DNA from: Hydrogenophaga sp. IBVHS1
GTDB taxonomy: Bacteria > Pseudomonadota > Gammaproteobacteria > Burkholderiales > Burkholderiaceae_C
Length of the DNA stretch: 64,000 nucleotides
Assembly (NCBI RefSeq): GCF_002127265.1
Contig: NZ_NFUU01000001.1
Coordinates: 558,001 to 622,000, forward strand
Reading direction: 5' to 3'
Below, piece after piece: positions 34,763 to 45,111 of this stretch. A model generated the notes under the pieces. The model was given only the letters and a program-made list of their open reading frames with translations. It was not told where the DNA came from and did not search any database. The translations under genes were made by a program, and so were the position numbers. Positions within the stretch are counted from its first letter, which is position 1. Each line of letters opens with the position of its first letter.

Positions 34763-35605
34763 ATGAGTGGTGCGCTTGAAAAATCCTTGTCGATCCTCGA
34801 GTACCTGACGGAATACCCCGATGGTGTTGGCCTGGCGCAGATCGCCACCGAGCTCAATCAGTTGCGCAGTGGGTGCCATCGCACTTTGCAGGAGCTGATC
34901 AAGTACGGCTATGTGCGGCAATTGCCGGTGCGCGGCGAATACGCGCTGACCACCAAGATGGCGTCCATGGGTTTGAGCTTTCTCAGCAAGTCGGGTGTTG
35001 TGGATATCGCGCAACCTGTGATCAGCCGGCTGGCTTCGGTCACCGAAGAGCTCGTTCGGCTCGCCATCGTCGACGGCGAGCGGCTGACGCTGGTGGCGAA
35101 GGCGCAGGGCGCGAAGTCCGGCTTGCTGTACGACCCCGACATGGGCATTGATCTGCGGCTGTCCTGCAGCGCGGCGGGGCAGGCCTGGCTCATGACCTTG
35201 CCGGAAGATGTGGCGATCGAATACGTCACGCGGCAAGGGCTGGGGCTTCCCAAAAATTACGGTCCCAACGCGCCGACCAGCGTGAGGGCGTTCCTCAAGA
35301 CGCTGGACGAACACCGCAAGCGCGGATTCAGCGTCATTCAAGACGCCTACGCGCCCGGCATGAGCTCCATGGCCGCACCGATTCACAAGGGCGATGAAGC
35401 CACATCCGGCGTCATCGTCATCGCGGGGCCGACCTCTCGCCTCGGCTTGAAGCGCATGTTGCAGTTTGGTCCGGCGTTGTTGCGAGCGGCTGAAGAACTG
35501 GCGCTGGCTTCCAACGCTTCGCCGCTGCTGAAGTCCGCCAACGTGGGGACCTGGGGCAATGTGGTGGAGAAGGCGGCCACCGGTCGCGGGGTGCCCCGTC
35601 GATGA
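34763..35605 (+). CDS. IclR-family transcriptional regulator
   Basis: The 280-residue protein has an N-terminal winged helix (SILEYLTEYPDGVGLAQIAT, then RTLQELIKYGYVRQ) and a C-terminal IclR effector domain (about 90-260) with LSCSAAGQAWLMTLPEDVA, RGFSVIQDAYAPGMSSMAAPI and TSGVIVIAGPTSRLG. IclR proteins usually control catabolic genes and bind small acids. The stop overlaps the lactonase start (ATGA), so that gene is co-expressed. The divergent EthD-like and TRAP genes are likely further targets. Confidence 0.94.
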   Translation: MSGALEKSLSILEYLTEYPDGVGLAQIATELNQLRSGCHRTLQELIKYGYVRQLPVRGEYALTTKMASMGLSFLSKSGVVDIAQPVISRLASVTEELVRLAIVDGERLTLVAKAQGAKSGLLYDPDMGIDLRLSCSAAGQAWLMTLPEDVAIEYVTRQGLGLPKNYGPNAPTSVRAFLKTLDEHRKRGFSVIQDAYAPGMSSMAAPIHKGDEATSGVIVIAGPTSRLGLKRMLQFGPALLRAAEELALASNASPLLKSANVGTWGNVVEKAATGRGVPRR

Positions 35606-36489
35606 GCGCCGTGACCTGCGCGATCCCGGGGCAAGATCTGCTCGGTGAAACCCCGCTGTGGTGCGAACAGACCCAGTGCCTGCTGTGGCTGGACATCGAT
35701 GGCGGCAAGCTTCAGCGCTTTCATCCTGCGACCGGCCGGCACGATGTTTTTGGTTTTGACGCGAAGTTTGTCGGCTGCCTGGCCCTGACCACCCAGCCCC
35801 AGTGCGTGATGCTCGCGCTGGACCTGGGCCTGCACCTGTTCGACATGGGAACCGGTGGGCTGCGGCTGGTGTGCCAGGTCGAGCCTGAACAGAACGACAA
35901 CCGACTCAATGACGGGCGTTGCGATGCCCTGGGCAACTTCTGGGTCGGCACCATGGACAACCAGCTTCACCGGCCCAACGGCGCCTTCTACCGCGTGGAC
36001 CCGCAAGGCCAGGCCCACCGCCTGTTCCAGGACGTGATCGTCTCCAACACCGTGGCCTTTTCACCCGCGCAAGACCGCCTGTATTTCTCCGACACGCGCC
36101 GGTACGTGACCTGGCAGTTCGACATGGACGCCGCCGCCGGCACACTGGCCAATCGGCGGGTGTTTGTGGACCACAGCGGTCCGCGTGACCGGCCAGACGG
36201 CGCTTGCGTGGACGCCGAGGGGTTCGTGTGGAATGCCATCTTTGCGGGTGGCCGGGTGGTTCGCTACACGCCGGGCGGCAAGGTGGATCGGGTGATTGAA
36301 CTCCCCGTTACCAACCCGAGCTGCGTCTGCCTGGGGGGTGCCGATCTGCGCACGCTGTACATCACCACCGCCCGCAAATTCCTGGGCCGCGCGCAGCTCC
36401 GTGGCGAGCCGCTGGCGGGCAGCGTGTTGTCGGTGGCGGTCGATGTGCCGGGCCTGCCGGAGCACCGCTATCCCGCGCAGCGCCCGTAG
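35602..36489 (+). CDS. SMP-30/gluconolactonase-family protein
   Basis: The 295-residue six-bladed beta-propeller protein shows the family signatures: GETPLWCEQTQCLLWLDIDG with the metal-binding glutamate near the N terminus, NDGRCDALGNFWVGTMDN, SNTVAFSPAQDRLYFSDT and DRPDGACVDAEGFVWNA. Members hydrolyse sugar-acid or similar lactones with a divalent metal. The exact substrate is not visible. Coupling to an IclR regulator, with a TRAP binding protein divergent, suggests uptake and breakdown of a sugar acid or lactone. This is inference. Confidence 0.9.
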   Translation: MSAVTCAIPGQDLLGETPLWCEQTQCLLWLDIDGGKLQRFHPATGRHDVFGFDAKFVGCLALTTQPQCVMLALDLGLHLFDMGTGGLRLVCQVEPEQNDNRLNDGRCDALGNFWVGTMDNQLHRPNGAFYRVDPQGQAHRLFQDVIVSNTVAFSPAQDRLYFSDTRRYVTWQFDMDAAAGTLANRRVFVDHSGPRDRPDGACVDAEGFVWNAIFAGGRVVRYTPGGKVDRVIELPVTNPSCVCLGGADLRTLYITTARKFLGRAQLRGEPLAGSVLSVAVDVPGLPEHRYPAQRP

Positions 36490-36496
36490 CGGGCCC

Positions 36497-37132
36497 TCAA
36501 CCCGGCCGGAGCAACACCACCAGCGCGCCAGCGCCTCCTTCGGCCGGACGCGCCTGCGCGAAAGCCATCACCTCGTTCTTCTGCACCAGCCAGCGCAGCA
36601 CGCGCTGCTTGAGCACCGGCGTTCGTCCGGGGGAACCCAGACCCTTGCCGTGCACCACGCGAACGCAGCGCAGGCCGTTCTGGTGCGCCTCGCGGATGAA
36701 GCGGCCAAGCGCTTCGCGGGCCTCGTCGGTGCGCAGCCCGTGCAGGTCGATCTGGCGCTGGATGCTCCAGCCGCCTTCGCGCAGCTTGCGCACCACCGCC
36801 GGGCCCAGACCGGGCCGCCGGTAGCTCAGCATGTCATCGGTGTGCAGCAGCGTCTCCACATCGAAGTCGTCCGACAGGGCTTCCCGCATCACCGAAGCCT
36901 CGTCGAGCATGCGCTGCACGGGTTGGGGGTCGACCGGCACGCGGCGCGGCGGAATGCGTCCTTTGTCGGCCAGCGGTTGCACCGGCCCGACGGCGAGCGC
37001 AAACAGTTTTTGCTCACGCTCGCGGCGCACCTGCAGCAGGCGCTCCGCCTCCTGGGTGGCCGCTTCGGCGGCGGCCTGTTCGGCCATGGCGCGTTTGAAC
37101 GCCTTGAGCTCAGCCAGCGTGCGGACTTTCAT
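36497..37132 (-). CDS. Smr-domain (MutS2 C-terminal type) protein
   Basis: The 211-residue protein has an N-terminal coiled-coil-like region rich in Glu, Ala, Gln and Arg (residues about 10-40) and a C-terminal Smr domain with IDLHGLRTDEAREALGRFI, RVVHGKGLGSPG and NEVMAFAQARPAEGGAGALVV. Smr domains can cut or bind branched DNA or act on ribosomes and RNA. The start at 37132 (MKVRTLAELK) was chosen because the ATG at 37225 runs into the neighbouring gene and adds unrelated residues. It follows radC on the same strand. Confidence 0.9.
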   Translation of the reverse strand: MKVRTLAELKAFKRAMAEQAAAEAATQEAERLLQVRREREQKLFALAVGPVQPLADKGRIPPRRVPVDPQPVQRMLDEASVMREALSDDFDVETLLHTDDMLSYRRPGLGPAVVRKLREGGWSIQRQIDLHGLRTDEAREALGRFIREAHQNGLRCVRVVHGKGLGSPGRTPVLKQRVLRWLVQKNEVMAFAQARPAEGGAGALVVLLRPG

Positions 37133-37151
37133 CCACCCATTGTCGCCGGCC

Positions 37152-37844
37152 TCACACCAACCCCATCTCCGCCATGGATGCAGCCTGTTCACGCGTGACG
37201 ATGAAATGATCGAGCACGCGCACATCCACCAGCGCCAGCGCGGCCTTTAGCGTGGCCGTGAGGGTTTCATCGGCGCGAGAGGGCTCCGCCACGCCGCTTG
37301 GGTGGTTGTGCGCCAGCACCACGGCCGCGCAGTGGTGGTGCAGGGCGCGCAGCACCACTTCGCGTGGGTAGACGCTGGTCTGTGTGAGGGTGCCGCGAAA
37401 CAGTTCCTCCAGGGCGATCAGGCGGTTCTGGTTGTCCAAAAACATCACCGCGAACACCTCGTGTTGTCGCCCGCCCAGCTGCAGTTGCAGGTAGTCCCGC
37501 ACCGCCTTTGGGCTGTCGAACACCGGGCTTTGTTGCAGCCGGTGCGCCAGCGCGCGGCGGGCAAGCTCCAGCACCGCCACCATTTCGGCCCGTTTGGCCG
37601 GCCCCAGGCCCTTGATCTGGCGCAGCGCATCGGCGCCGGTGTGCAGCAACCCGGCCATGCCGCCGAAGCGGTCCAGCAGCTCCTGGGCGAGCTGCACCAC
37701 GTGTTTGCCGGGAATGCCGGTGCGCAGCAGCAGCGCCAGCAGTTCGGCGTCGCTGAGCGCTGAGGCGCCGCGCGCCAGCAGCTTTTCGCGCGGCCGCGCG
37801 TCGCTCGGCAGGCTCTTGAGCCCGAGTGTCTGAAGGCCTTCCAT
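37152..37844 (-). CDS. radC: RadC-family JAMM-domain protein
   Basis: The 230-residue protein has an N-terminal helix-hairpin-helix region ([21 protein letters not shown] is split across residues about 60-80) and a C-terminal JAMM metal-binding motif as [14 protein letters not shown]. Despite its name, RadC has no proven DNA-repair role. It diverges from slpA with 65 bases between starts and precedes the Smr gene by 19 bases. Confidence 0.95.
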   Translation of the reverse strand: MEGLQTLGLKSLPSDARPREKLLARGASALSDAELLALLLRTGIPGKHVVQLAQELLDRFGGMAGLLHTGADALRQIKGLGPAKRAEMVAVLELARRALAHRLQQSPVFDSPKAVRDYLQLQLGGRQHEVFAVMFLDNQNRLIALEELFRGTLTQTSVYPREVVLRALHHHCAAVVLAHNHPSGVAEPSRADETLTATLKAALALVDVRVLDHFIVTREQAASMAEMGLV

Positions 37845-37909
37845 GTGGTTTTTCTCCCTGTTGTGGCCTGCTTTTTACAATAGGCGCTGTTCCCACTACT
37901 CCCCCTCCC

Positions 37910-38355
37910 ATGCCCCACGTCCAAGAAGGCTCCTTTCTCACCCTGCACTACCGCATGTCCGGGCCGCAGGGGCAGGTGATCATCGACACCTTCGGGGGAC
38001 AGCCCGCCACGCTCAGCCTGGGCACGGGCGAACTCTCGCCGGCCATCGAGCAGCGCCTGCTTGGGCTGGAGGAGGGCACGCAGACGGTGATCGAACTCGA
38101 TGAAGGCGAGGCCTTTGGTGAACGCCAGCCCGAGATGGTGCAGTGGGTGGCGCGCAAGCTGCTCAACGAACTGGGCGACCCGCATGAGCAATACGTGCCC
38201 GGCGACGTGGTGCAGTTCCCCACGCCCGATGGTCTGGGGCAATATGCCGGCTCCGCGGTGGAGGTGCGCGAAGACGGCGCGGTGTTGTTCGACTTCAACC
38301 ATCCGCTGGCCGGACAACCTGTGCGCTTCGAAGTGCGATTGATCGGGGTGCTGGA

Positions 38356-38359
<4 letters not shown>
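37910..38359 (+). CDS. slpA: FKBP-type peptidyl-prolyl isomerase (SlpA-like)
   Basis: The 149-residue protein has the FKBP half-domains LTLHYRMSGPQGQVIIDTFG and the C-terminal LAGQPVRFEVRLIGVLE, with an IF (insert-in-flap) domain between (FGERQPEMVQWV). This is the SlyD/SlpA layout without the histidine-rich tail. It should act as a prolyl isomerase or chaperone in the cytoplasm. The start at 37910 fits the family. The stop overlaps ispH (ATGA), the same gene pair as slpA-ispH (fkpB-ispH) in E. coli. Confidence 0.93.
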
Positions 38360-40684
<2,325 letters not shown>

Positions 40685-40730
40685 GTCACCTCAGATGCCA
40701 AGGTGGCCTGGAGACGTGGGCTGTGAATCG

Positions 40731-40952
40731 TCAGCCGACCATCCTCCGAACGATGCTGCGTGTGAACGGTGCGGCGAGCAGGACGCTCGGGAAGGCGACA
40801 AACCAGCCGGTCAGCCATGAGGATGCCCAAACAGATAGAGACGCGGCGCCTGGCTGCGCGGCGTGGAGCGTCGCAACGCCCGATACGAGCAAAGACATGA
40901 TCCCCGAGAGGACCAACCCGTTCAGCACAGGCTCGAATTTCCTTGGGATCAT
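40731..40952 (-). CDS. DUF2798 small membrane protein
   Basis: The 73-residue protein has two predicted membrane helices and the pattern MIPRKFEPVLNGLVLSGIMS followed by SWLTGWFVAFPSVLLAAPFTR, typical of DUF2798. Function is unknown. It is the last gene of a minus-strand three-gene operon, with its start overlapping the stop of the flavodoxin-like gene by four bases. Confidence 0.85.
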   Translation of the reverse strand: MIPRKFEPVLNGLVLSGIMSLLVSGVATLHAAQPGAASLSVWASSWLTGWFVAFPSVLLAAPFTRSIVRRMVG

Positions 40953-41521
40953 TGAGTGACCTCCTGTGAAGTCATCCGCATCAGGGCTTCGGCAATGTTG
41001 GCGCCGAACATTATTGCCGTCTTGATATCGCCGGGAACCAGGGTGTCACCGTTGAGGGTGTGCCCTGCCTGCGCCATCAGGCCCGACCACGAGCCCAGCC
41101 GGTTCGCAGCTTCCTCATAGGGCACGCCGCTATGCTGTTCGGGCAGGATGGCGTTGCCCACCCAGACCATTCCGTGCTGCATGGCGAAGACGAACATGGA
41201 GAGCAGGGTGGACTGCTTGTCGCCTGACGGAAGCGCCGAGACGGTGAACCCAGCGGCCAGCTTGCCCTTCAGTTGCTGGCGCTTCCACATGCCACCCGTG
41301 GAGTCCATGAAGGACTTGAACACGCCAGACACACCGCCAAGGTAGGTGGGTGAACCAAAGACGAAAGCGTCGTAGGCGAGGAGGTCCTGGGGCACGAGCC
41401 CTTCGGCCTTGAGCAGCGTCACGTCAACGTCTGACGTTTCGCGGGCGCCAGATGCGATGTGTCCAGCGATCTGCTCGGTATGCCCGTTGACGCTGTGATA
41501 GATGACTGCAAGTTTTTTCAT
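40949..41521 (-). CDS. Flavodoxin/NAD(P)H-dependent oxidoreductase family protein
   Basis: The 190-residue protein has a flavodoxin-like fold: KKLAVIYHSVNGHTEQIA with the FMN phosphate-binding loop, AYDAFVFGSPTYLGGVSGVF and FTVSALPSGDKQSTL. It resembles WrbA/flavodoxin oxidoreductases and probably binds FMN. The start at 41521 (MKKLAV) was chosen over an in-frame ATG at 41596, which lies inside the upstream gene. It sits in an operon under a MerR-type promoter, which suggests induction by a redox-active or electrophilic compound (inference). Confidence 0.88.
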   Translation of the reverse strand: MKKLAVIYHSVNGHTEQIAGHIASGARETSDVDVTLLKAEGLVPQDLLAYDAFVFGSPTYLGGVSGVFKSFMDSTGGMWKRQQLKGKLAAGFTVSALPSGDKQSTLLSMFVFAMQHGMVWVGNAILPEQHSGVPYEEAANRLGSWSGLMAQAGHTLNGDTLVPGDIKTAIMFGANIAEALMRMTSQEVTQ

Positions 41522-41537
41522 GATGAATCCAGTTGAG

Positions 41538-42044
41538 TTAAGACGCTGCGCCTTGAAGGCGGGCAACAGCGAGTGCTGAGAGGAAGTGGCCTCCACCGAA
41601 TACCGTGTGGTTCACGAGGCTCCTGATTCGGTTGCGCCCCGGAGCTGGTGTTTTGGACGCAGCGATGCCGGCGCCCATTGCGGGCTGCATCACCAGCCAG
41701 GGAGCTGCAACAGTTGCCATGCCCATGGCGACCGCCGGCAAGAGGTTCGGGCTGTGCATCCACTCGACGCCGAACAGCGCGACGGCGAGGCCGGCGTATC
41801 CAATGCCCACCGCGTAGTGGACGACCCACCCCAGAGCCAGCTCTCCGCGCATCGCGGGCGCCGTTGCGATTGCCTTGTGCTTCCAGACGCCATGGCGCCA
41901 GTGGCCTGCCCAGCGTCCAATGAGAGCGAAATTGAGGGTGGGAACGCCCAGCGCTTTCAGCAGCAAGAGCCAGATGTCCATGATGGCTGTGGCCCCGAAT
42001 CCGATGAGGATGACGCGGGACGCGGCGTCGATCAAGTCGTTCAT
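41538..42044 (-). CDS. DUF2938 membrane protein
   Basis: The 168-residue protein has about four membrane segments. Its sequence (VILIGFGATAIMDIWLLLLK, GRWAGHWRHGVWKH, GWVVHYAVGIGYA) matches DUF2938, a family of unknown function. It is the first gene of the minus-strand operon and lies 16 bases before the flavodoxin-like gene. The expected leader from the MerR-type promoter is about 35 bases. Confidence 0.85.
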   Translation of the reverse strand: MNDLIDAASRVILIGFGATAIMDIWLLLLKALGVPTLNFALIGRWAGHWRHGVWKHKAIATAPAMRGELALGWVVHYAVGIGYAGLAVALFGVEWMHSPNLLPAVAMGMATVAAPWLVMQPAMGAGIAASKTPAPGRNRIRSLVNHTVFGGGHFLSALAVARLQGAAS

Positions 42045-42084
42045 TAAAGTCCTTTCAAGTTGACTGGAGTGCCAACCTGGAGGT

Positions 42085-42115
42085 ACTGTAGAACCTCAAG
42101 TCAACTTGAGGTCAA
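42085..42115 (-). promoter_or_regulatory. MerR-type promoter and operator of the DUF2938-flavodoxin-DUF2798 operon
   Basis: On the minus strand a -35 TTGACC (42115-42110) and a -10 TACAGT (42090-42085) are 19 bases apart, the long spacing typical of MerR-activated promoters. A perfect dyad, ACCTCAAGT-N2-ACTTGAGGT (42093-42112), lies almost entirely in the spacer and clips the -35. Its core CCTCAAGT-N2-ACTTGAGG is the same as the known SoxR box arms. The MerR gene starts 13 bases further on the other strand. Confidence 0.8.
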
Positions 42116-42125
42116 GGGGTTTTTT

Positions 42126-42548
42126 ATGGATATCGCGCAAGTGGCGAAAAAGACGGGTGTGCGGGCCTCGACGCTGCGGTTCTACGAGGAGAAGGGACTC
42201 ATTCACTCGGTGGGGCGGGATGGCCTGCGACGGCGCTTCGGGCCCGAAGTGCTCGACCAGTTGGCGTTGATTGCCTTGGGGCAGGCAGGCGGGCTGTCGC
42301 TGGATGAAATCGGCTCCATGCTGTTGCCGGATGGAAAGTTCAGCATTGACCGCCAGATGCTGGCCGCTAAAGCGAAAGAGCTCGATGGGACGATCAGACG
42401 CTTGAAGGCGATGAGCCGAGGGCTGGCTCATGCAGCCGTGTGCCCGGCAACCAACCACGCGTCCTGCCCCACTTTCCAGAAGCTGCTTCGCGCTGCCGGT
42501 TCTGGCGCGCTGTCGAAAGCGAAGACTGGCTCCCTCGGCAATCAATAG
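42126..42548 (+). CDS. MerR-family transcriptional regulator
   Basis: The 140-residue protein has the MerR winged helix: MDIAQVAKKTGVRASTLRFY, then EEKGLIHSVGRDGLRRRF. It has a dimerisation helix (about residues 75-100) and a short C-terminal region with only two cysteines (CPATNHASC). It lacks the CxxCxC-x5-C [2Fe-2S] signature of SoxR although its operator resembles the SoxR box. The start at 42126 begins the HTH; the ATG at 42060 would run over the operator. It diverges from the operon it most likely controls. Confidence 0.9.
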   Translation: MDIAQVAKKTGVRASTLRFYEEKGLIHSVGRDGLRRRFGPEVLDQLALIALGQAGGLSLDEIGSMLLPDGKFSIDRQMLAAKAKELDGTIRRLKAMSRGLAHAAVCPATNHASCPTFQKLLRAAGSGALSKAKTGSLGNQ

Positions 42549-42590
42549 CCCGTGGATCACACTCTCCACGTGAGGGGAAAGTCCAAAAAC

Positions 42591-42627
42591 AAAGCCCTCG
42601 TAGATGCTAGATCTAAAAGGGCTTTTT
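42591..42627. terminator. Bidirectional terminator between the MerR gene and tRNA-Ser
   Basis: AAAGCCCT (42591-42598) pairs with AGGGCTTT (42618-42625), followed by a T-run on the plus strand and TTTGTTTTT on the minus strand. It can end both the MerR transcript and the tRNA-Ser transcript. Confidence 0.8.
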
Positions 42628-42641
42628 ACGGGTCCAGTTTC

Positions 42642-42733
<92 letters not shown>

Positions 42734-42843
42734 GTGTTCGAAGCCTGCGATTCTAGCAGCAGGCGCTGTACGGGCCGGGTTCCCCAGGCCGGCGCTGGCC
42801 GGTGAGACAATGCCCGCTTCAGCGCCTGCCCACGTGGCCCTTC

Positions 42844-44262
42844 ATGCTCGTCGACACCCAACCCGCCACCTATCAGCACATGCCCGCCTCGCCCGAGGTG
42901 CGGGACACATGGGTGGTCTCCCACCTCATTGGGGTGCTCATGGACAACGTGGGCCCGTCGCTGCTGGCGACCGCGCTGGCGCTGCCGCTGCTGGTGTACC
43001 TAATGGCCGGACATGTGCATTCGGGTGGTCTGGCGGTCTGGGCCGTGCTCATGCTGGTGATGTTGATTTACCGCTACCGGCTCATTGGTATCTACCGCCT
43101 GCGCTACGACAGCCTGGAAGGTCCGCAGCGCCTGAACTTTCTGGAGCGCTACCGCTGGACCTGGACCGCTTCGGCGTTCCTCTGGGGCGGGCCGGTGATC
43201 CTGACTTACCTGCAGGCGCCGCATTCGGTTCAGTTCATTTGTGGCCTGGTGGTGCTGGGTCATGGCCTGCTCACCCTCACCTCGTTCAGCGCTTACCTAC
43301 CTGTGTTCCGCCACTACGCGGGCATGCTCATCCTTTCGGTTGCCGTTGGGTTGCTCGCCAACACCATCCGCTTCATTGACCGGCCGGGTGCGATCCAGGT
43401 GAGCCTCGTGTTGATCGCACTGCTGCTGGTGTTCTGGGGGTTGCTGGTGATGGCTGGCCGACGGCTGCACGATGTGCACCGATCCAGTTTCGAGCTGCAG
43501 TTCTCCAATCAGGAACTGATCGATTCGCTGACCCTGCAGACGCGCGCCTCGTTGCGCGCCGTGGCGACCAAGAACCGCTTTCTGGCCTCAGCCGCGCACG
43601 ATCTGCGCCAGCCGGTGCACGCGCTGAGCCTGTACGCCGACTGGCTGGCCACCGAGCCCGAGATGGCGCGCGACATTGCGCCGCGCATCCTGCAATCCAC
43701 CCGTGCGATCAACGAGCTGTTTGATTCGCTGTTCGACCTCACGCGCATCGACGCGGGCAACTACAAGGTTCGGTTGCAGCATGTGGATGTGCGCAAGCTC
43801 TTTGCGGATCTTTCGCTGCAGTTCGAGCCGGTGGCGGTGGGCAAGTCGCTGCGGCTGCGCACCCATGCCCGGCCCTGCACGATCTGGTCAGACCCCGTGG
43901 TGCTGCGCCGCATCCTGGGCAATCTGCTGTCCAACGCCCTGCGCCACACCCACCAGGGCGGTGTGTTGCTAGGGTTGCGCCAGCGCGAAGGCATGCTGGT
44001 GTTCGAGGTGTGGGACACCGGCGTGGGCATTGCGCGCGAGCACCAGCAAGCGATTTTTCAGGAGTTCTTTCGGGTGTCCCAGCATCAGGGCACCGAAGAC
44101 AGCCTGGGCCTGGGCCTGACGATCGTCTCCAAGCTCACGTCGCTCATGGGCTATCAGCTGTCGCTGAATTCAGAGGCCAGTCGAGGCAGTGTCTTTCGCG
44201 TGATGCTGCCGGCGTTCACGCAACAGGAGCCGCCCGCCGAGGCGGGCGCAGAAGCCGCTTAG
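42844..44262 (+). CDS. Membrane-bound sensor histidine kinase
   Basis: The 472-residue kinase has a membrane domain of about six helices (residues about 25-205) with short loops and no sizeable periplasmic domain. A HisKA domain follows with the acceptor histidine in LASAAHDLRQPVHALSLY, then an HATPase domain (LGNLLSNALRHT, VWDTGVGIA, SLGLGLTIV). The AHDLRQPVHAL form is common in Comamonadaceae kinases. The ATG at 42844 was preferred to one at 42802 because it begins at the conserved region. It converges on a LuxR-type response regulator, its likely partner, ending 6 bases before it. Confidence 0.9.
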   Translation: MLVDTQPATYQHMPASPEVRDTWVVSHLIGVLMDNVGPSLLATALALPLLVYLMAGHVHSGGLAVWAVLMLVMLIYRYRLIGIYRLRYDSLEGPQRLNFLERYRWTWTASAFLWGGPVILTYLQAPHSVQFICGLVVLGHGLLTLTSFSAYLPVFRHYAGMLILSVAVGLLANTIRFIDRPGAIQVSLVLIALLLVFWGLLVMAGRRLHDVHRSSFELQFSNQELIDSLTLQTRASLRAVATKNRFLASAAHDLRQPVHALSLYADWLATEPEMARDIAPRILQSTRAINELFDSLFDLTRIDAGNYKVRLQHVDVRKLFADLSLQFEPVAVGKSLRLRTHARPCTIWSDPVVLRRILGNLLSNALRHTHQGGVLLGLRQREGMLVFEVWDTGVGIAREHQQAIFQEFFRVSQHQGTEDSLGLGLTIVSKLTSLMGYQLSLNSEASRGSVFRVMLPAFTQQEPPAEAGAEAA

Positions 44263-44268
44263 GGCCGC

Positions 44269-44862
44269 TTAGAGGTCCAGCAAGCCGGCAGTTCGGGCCA
44301 GGTGGCTGGCTTGCGAACGGCTCTTGACGTTGAGGCGGCGGAACAGACGCCACAGGTGCACCTTGACGGTGTGCTCGCTGATCTGAAGCTGCTCCGCAAT
44401 ATCGCGGTTGCTCAGGCCCCGGTCCAGCATCACCAGCAACTGTTTTTGCCGCTTGGAGAGTTTTTCCGGAATGGTGGGCGCGTTCTCGTCTTCCACCTCT
44501 TCGGCCAGGAATTCCCGCAAGACCTTCGCGATCTGGGCCGCACCGGCCGACTTCTCCACATAAGCGTCGGCACCGGCTTCCCGGGCCAGGTCTTCGTAGT
44601 CGGACGAGGGGGACGCCGAAAGCACGATCAGGGAGGTGTCGGGCAGCATCTGGCGCACTTCGCGCACGCCAGACACGCCATTGGTGTCGGGCAATTTCAG
44701 GTCCAGGCAGACCAGTTCGGGTTCACCGTGCTCGGCAATGGCCTTGCTCACTGCAGCCAGACGTTCCAGCTCGACTACCTGGGTAGACGCCCTCAGGCGG
44801 CGAAGCAGCATGACGACGGCTTCCCGCATCAGCGGGTGGTCGTCAATTACGAAAATACTCAT
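44269..44862 (-). CDS. NarL/LuxR-type response regulator
   Basis: The 197-residue protein has a receiver domain (VIDDHPLMREAVVMLL; phospho-Asp in ELVCLDLKLPDTNG) and a C-terminal LuxR helix-turn-helix (LSKRQKQLLVMLDRGLSNRDIAEQLQIS is the HTH region, about residues 133-160). The start at 44862 (MSIFVIDDHP) begins the receiver. It is tail-to-tail with the histidine kinase gene, so pairing is likely. The 249 bases from 44863 to 45111 hold no gene that I can support, only a weak GGGTCC/GGACCC hairpin (45089-45111) after trpS without a T-run. Confidence 0.93.
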   Translation of the reverse strand: MSIFVIDDHPLMREAVVMLLRRLRASTQVVELERLAAVSKAIAEHGEPELVCLDLKLPDTNGVSGVREVRQMLPDTSLIVLSASPSSDYEDLAREAGADAYVEKSAGAAQIAKVLREFLAEEVEDENAPTIPEKLSKRQKQLLVMLDRGLSNRDIAEQLQISEHTVKVHLWRLFRRLNVKSRSQASHLARTAGLLDL

Positions 44863-45111
44863 GTCTGGCGCGCGGTAATAAGGGGTTTCAATAAGACAGC
44901 ATATCGAGAACAGTGGCTCTTGGCGATAGCCAAAGCCGCTCAAAGGCAGTCGTTCTTTTTACTTTTGCATGATTTCTGAAGCCGGGAGTCGAACGCACTG
45001 CCTCAAAACTGCCTGGACCTTGGGTTGAGGAACGAATGTACATGACTCAGGAACACGCAGGGGTAGATTTTCCACCAATCTCGGGGGAGGGTCCTGGTGC
45101 CTTGGGGACCC

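Noticed and set aside
42126..42548. SoxR identity for the MerR regulator
   Set aside because: The four-cysteine [2Fe-2S] signature of SoxR is absent although the operator looks alike.
45089..45111. Terminator after trpS
   Set aside because: The stem is only six bases and has no T-run, so it is mentioned but not called.
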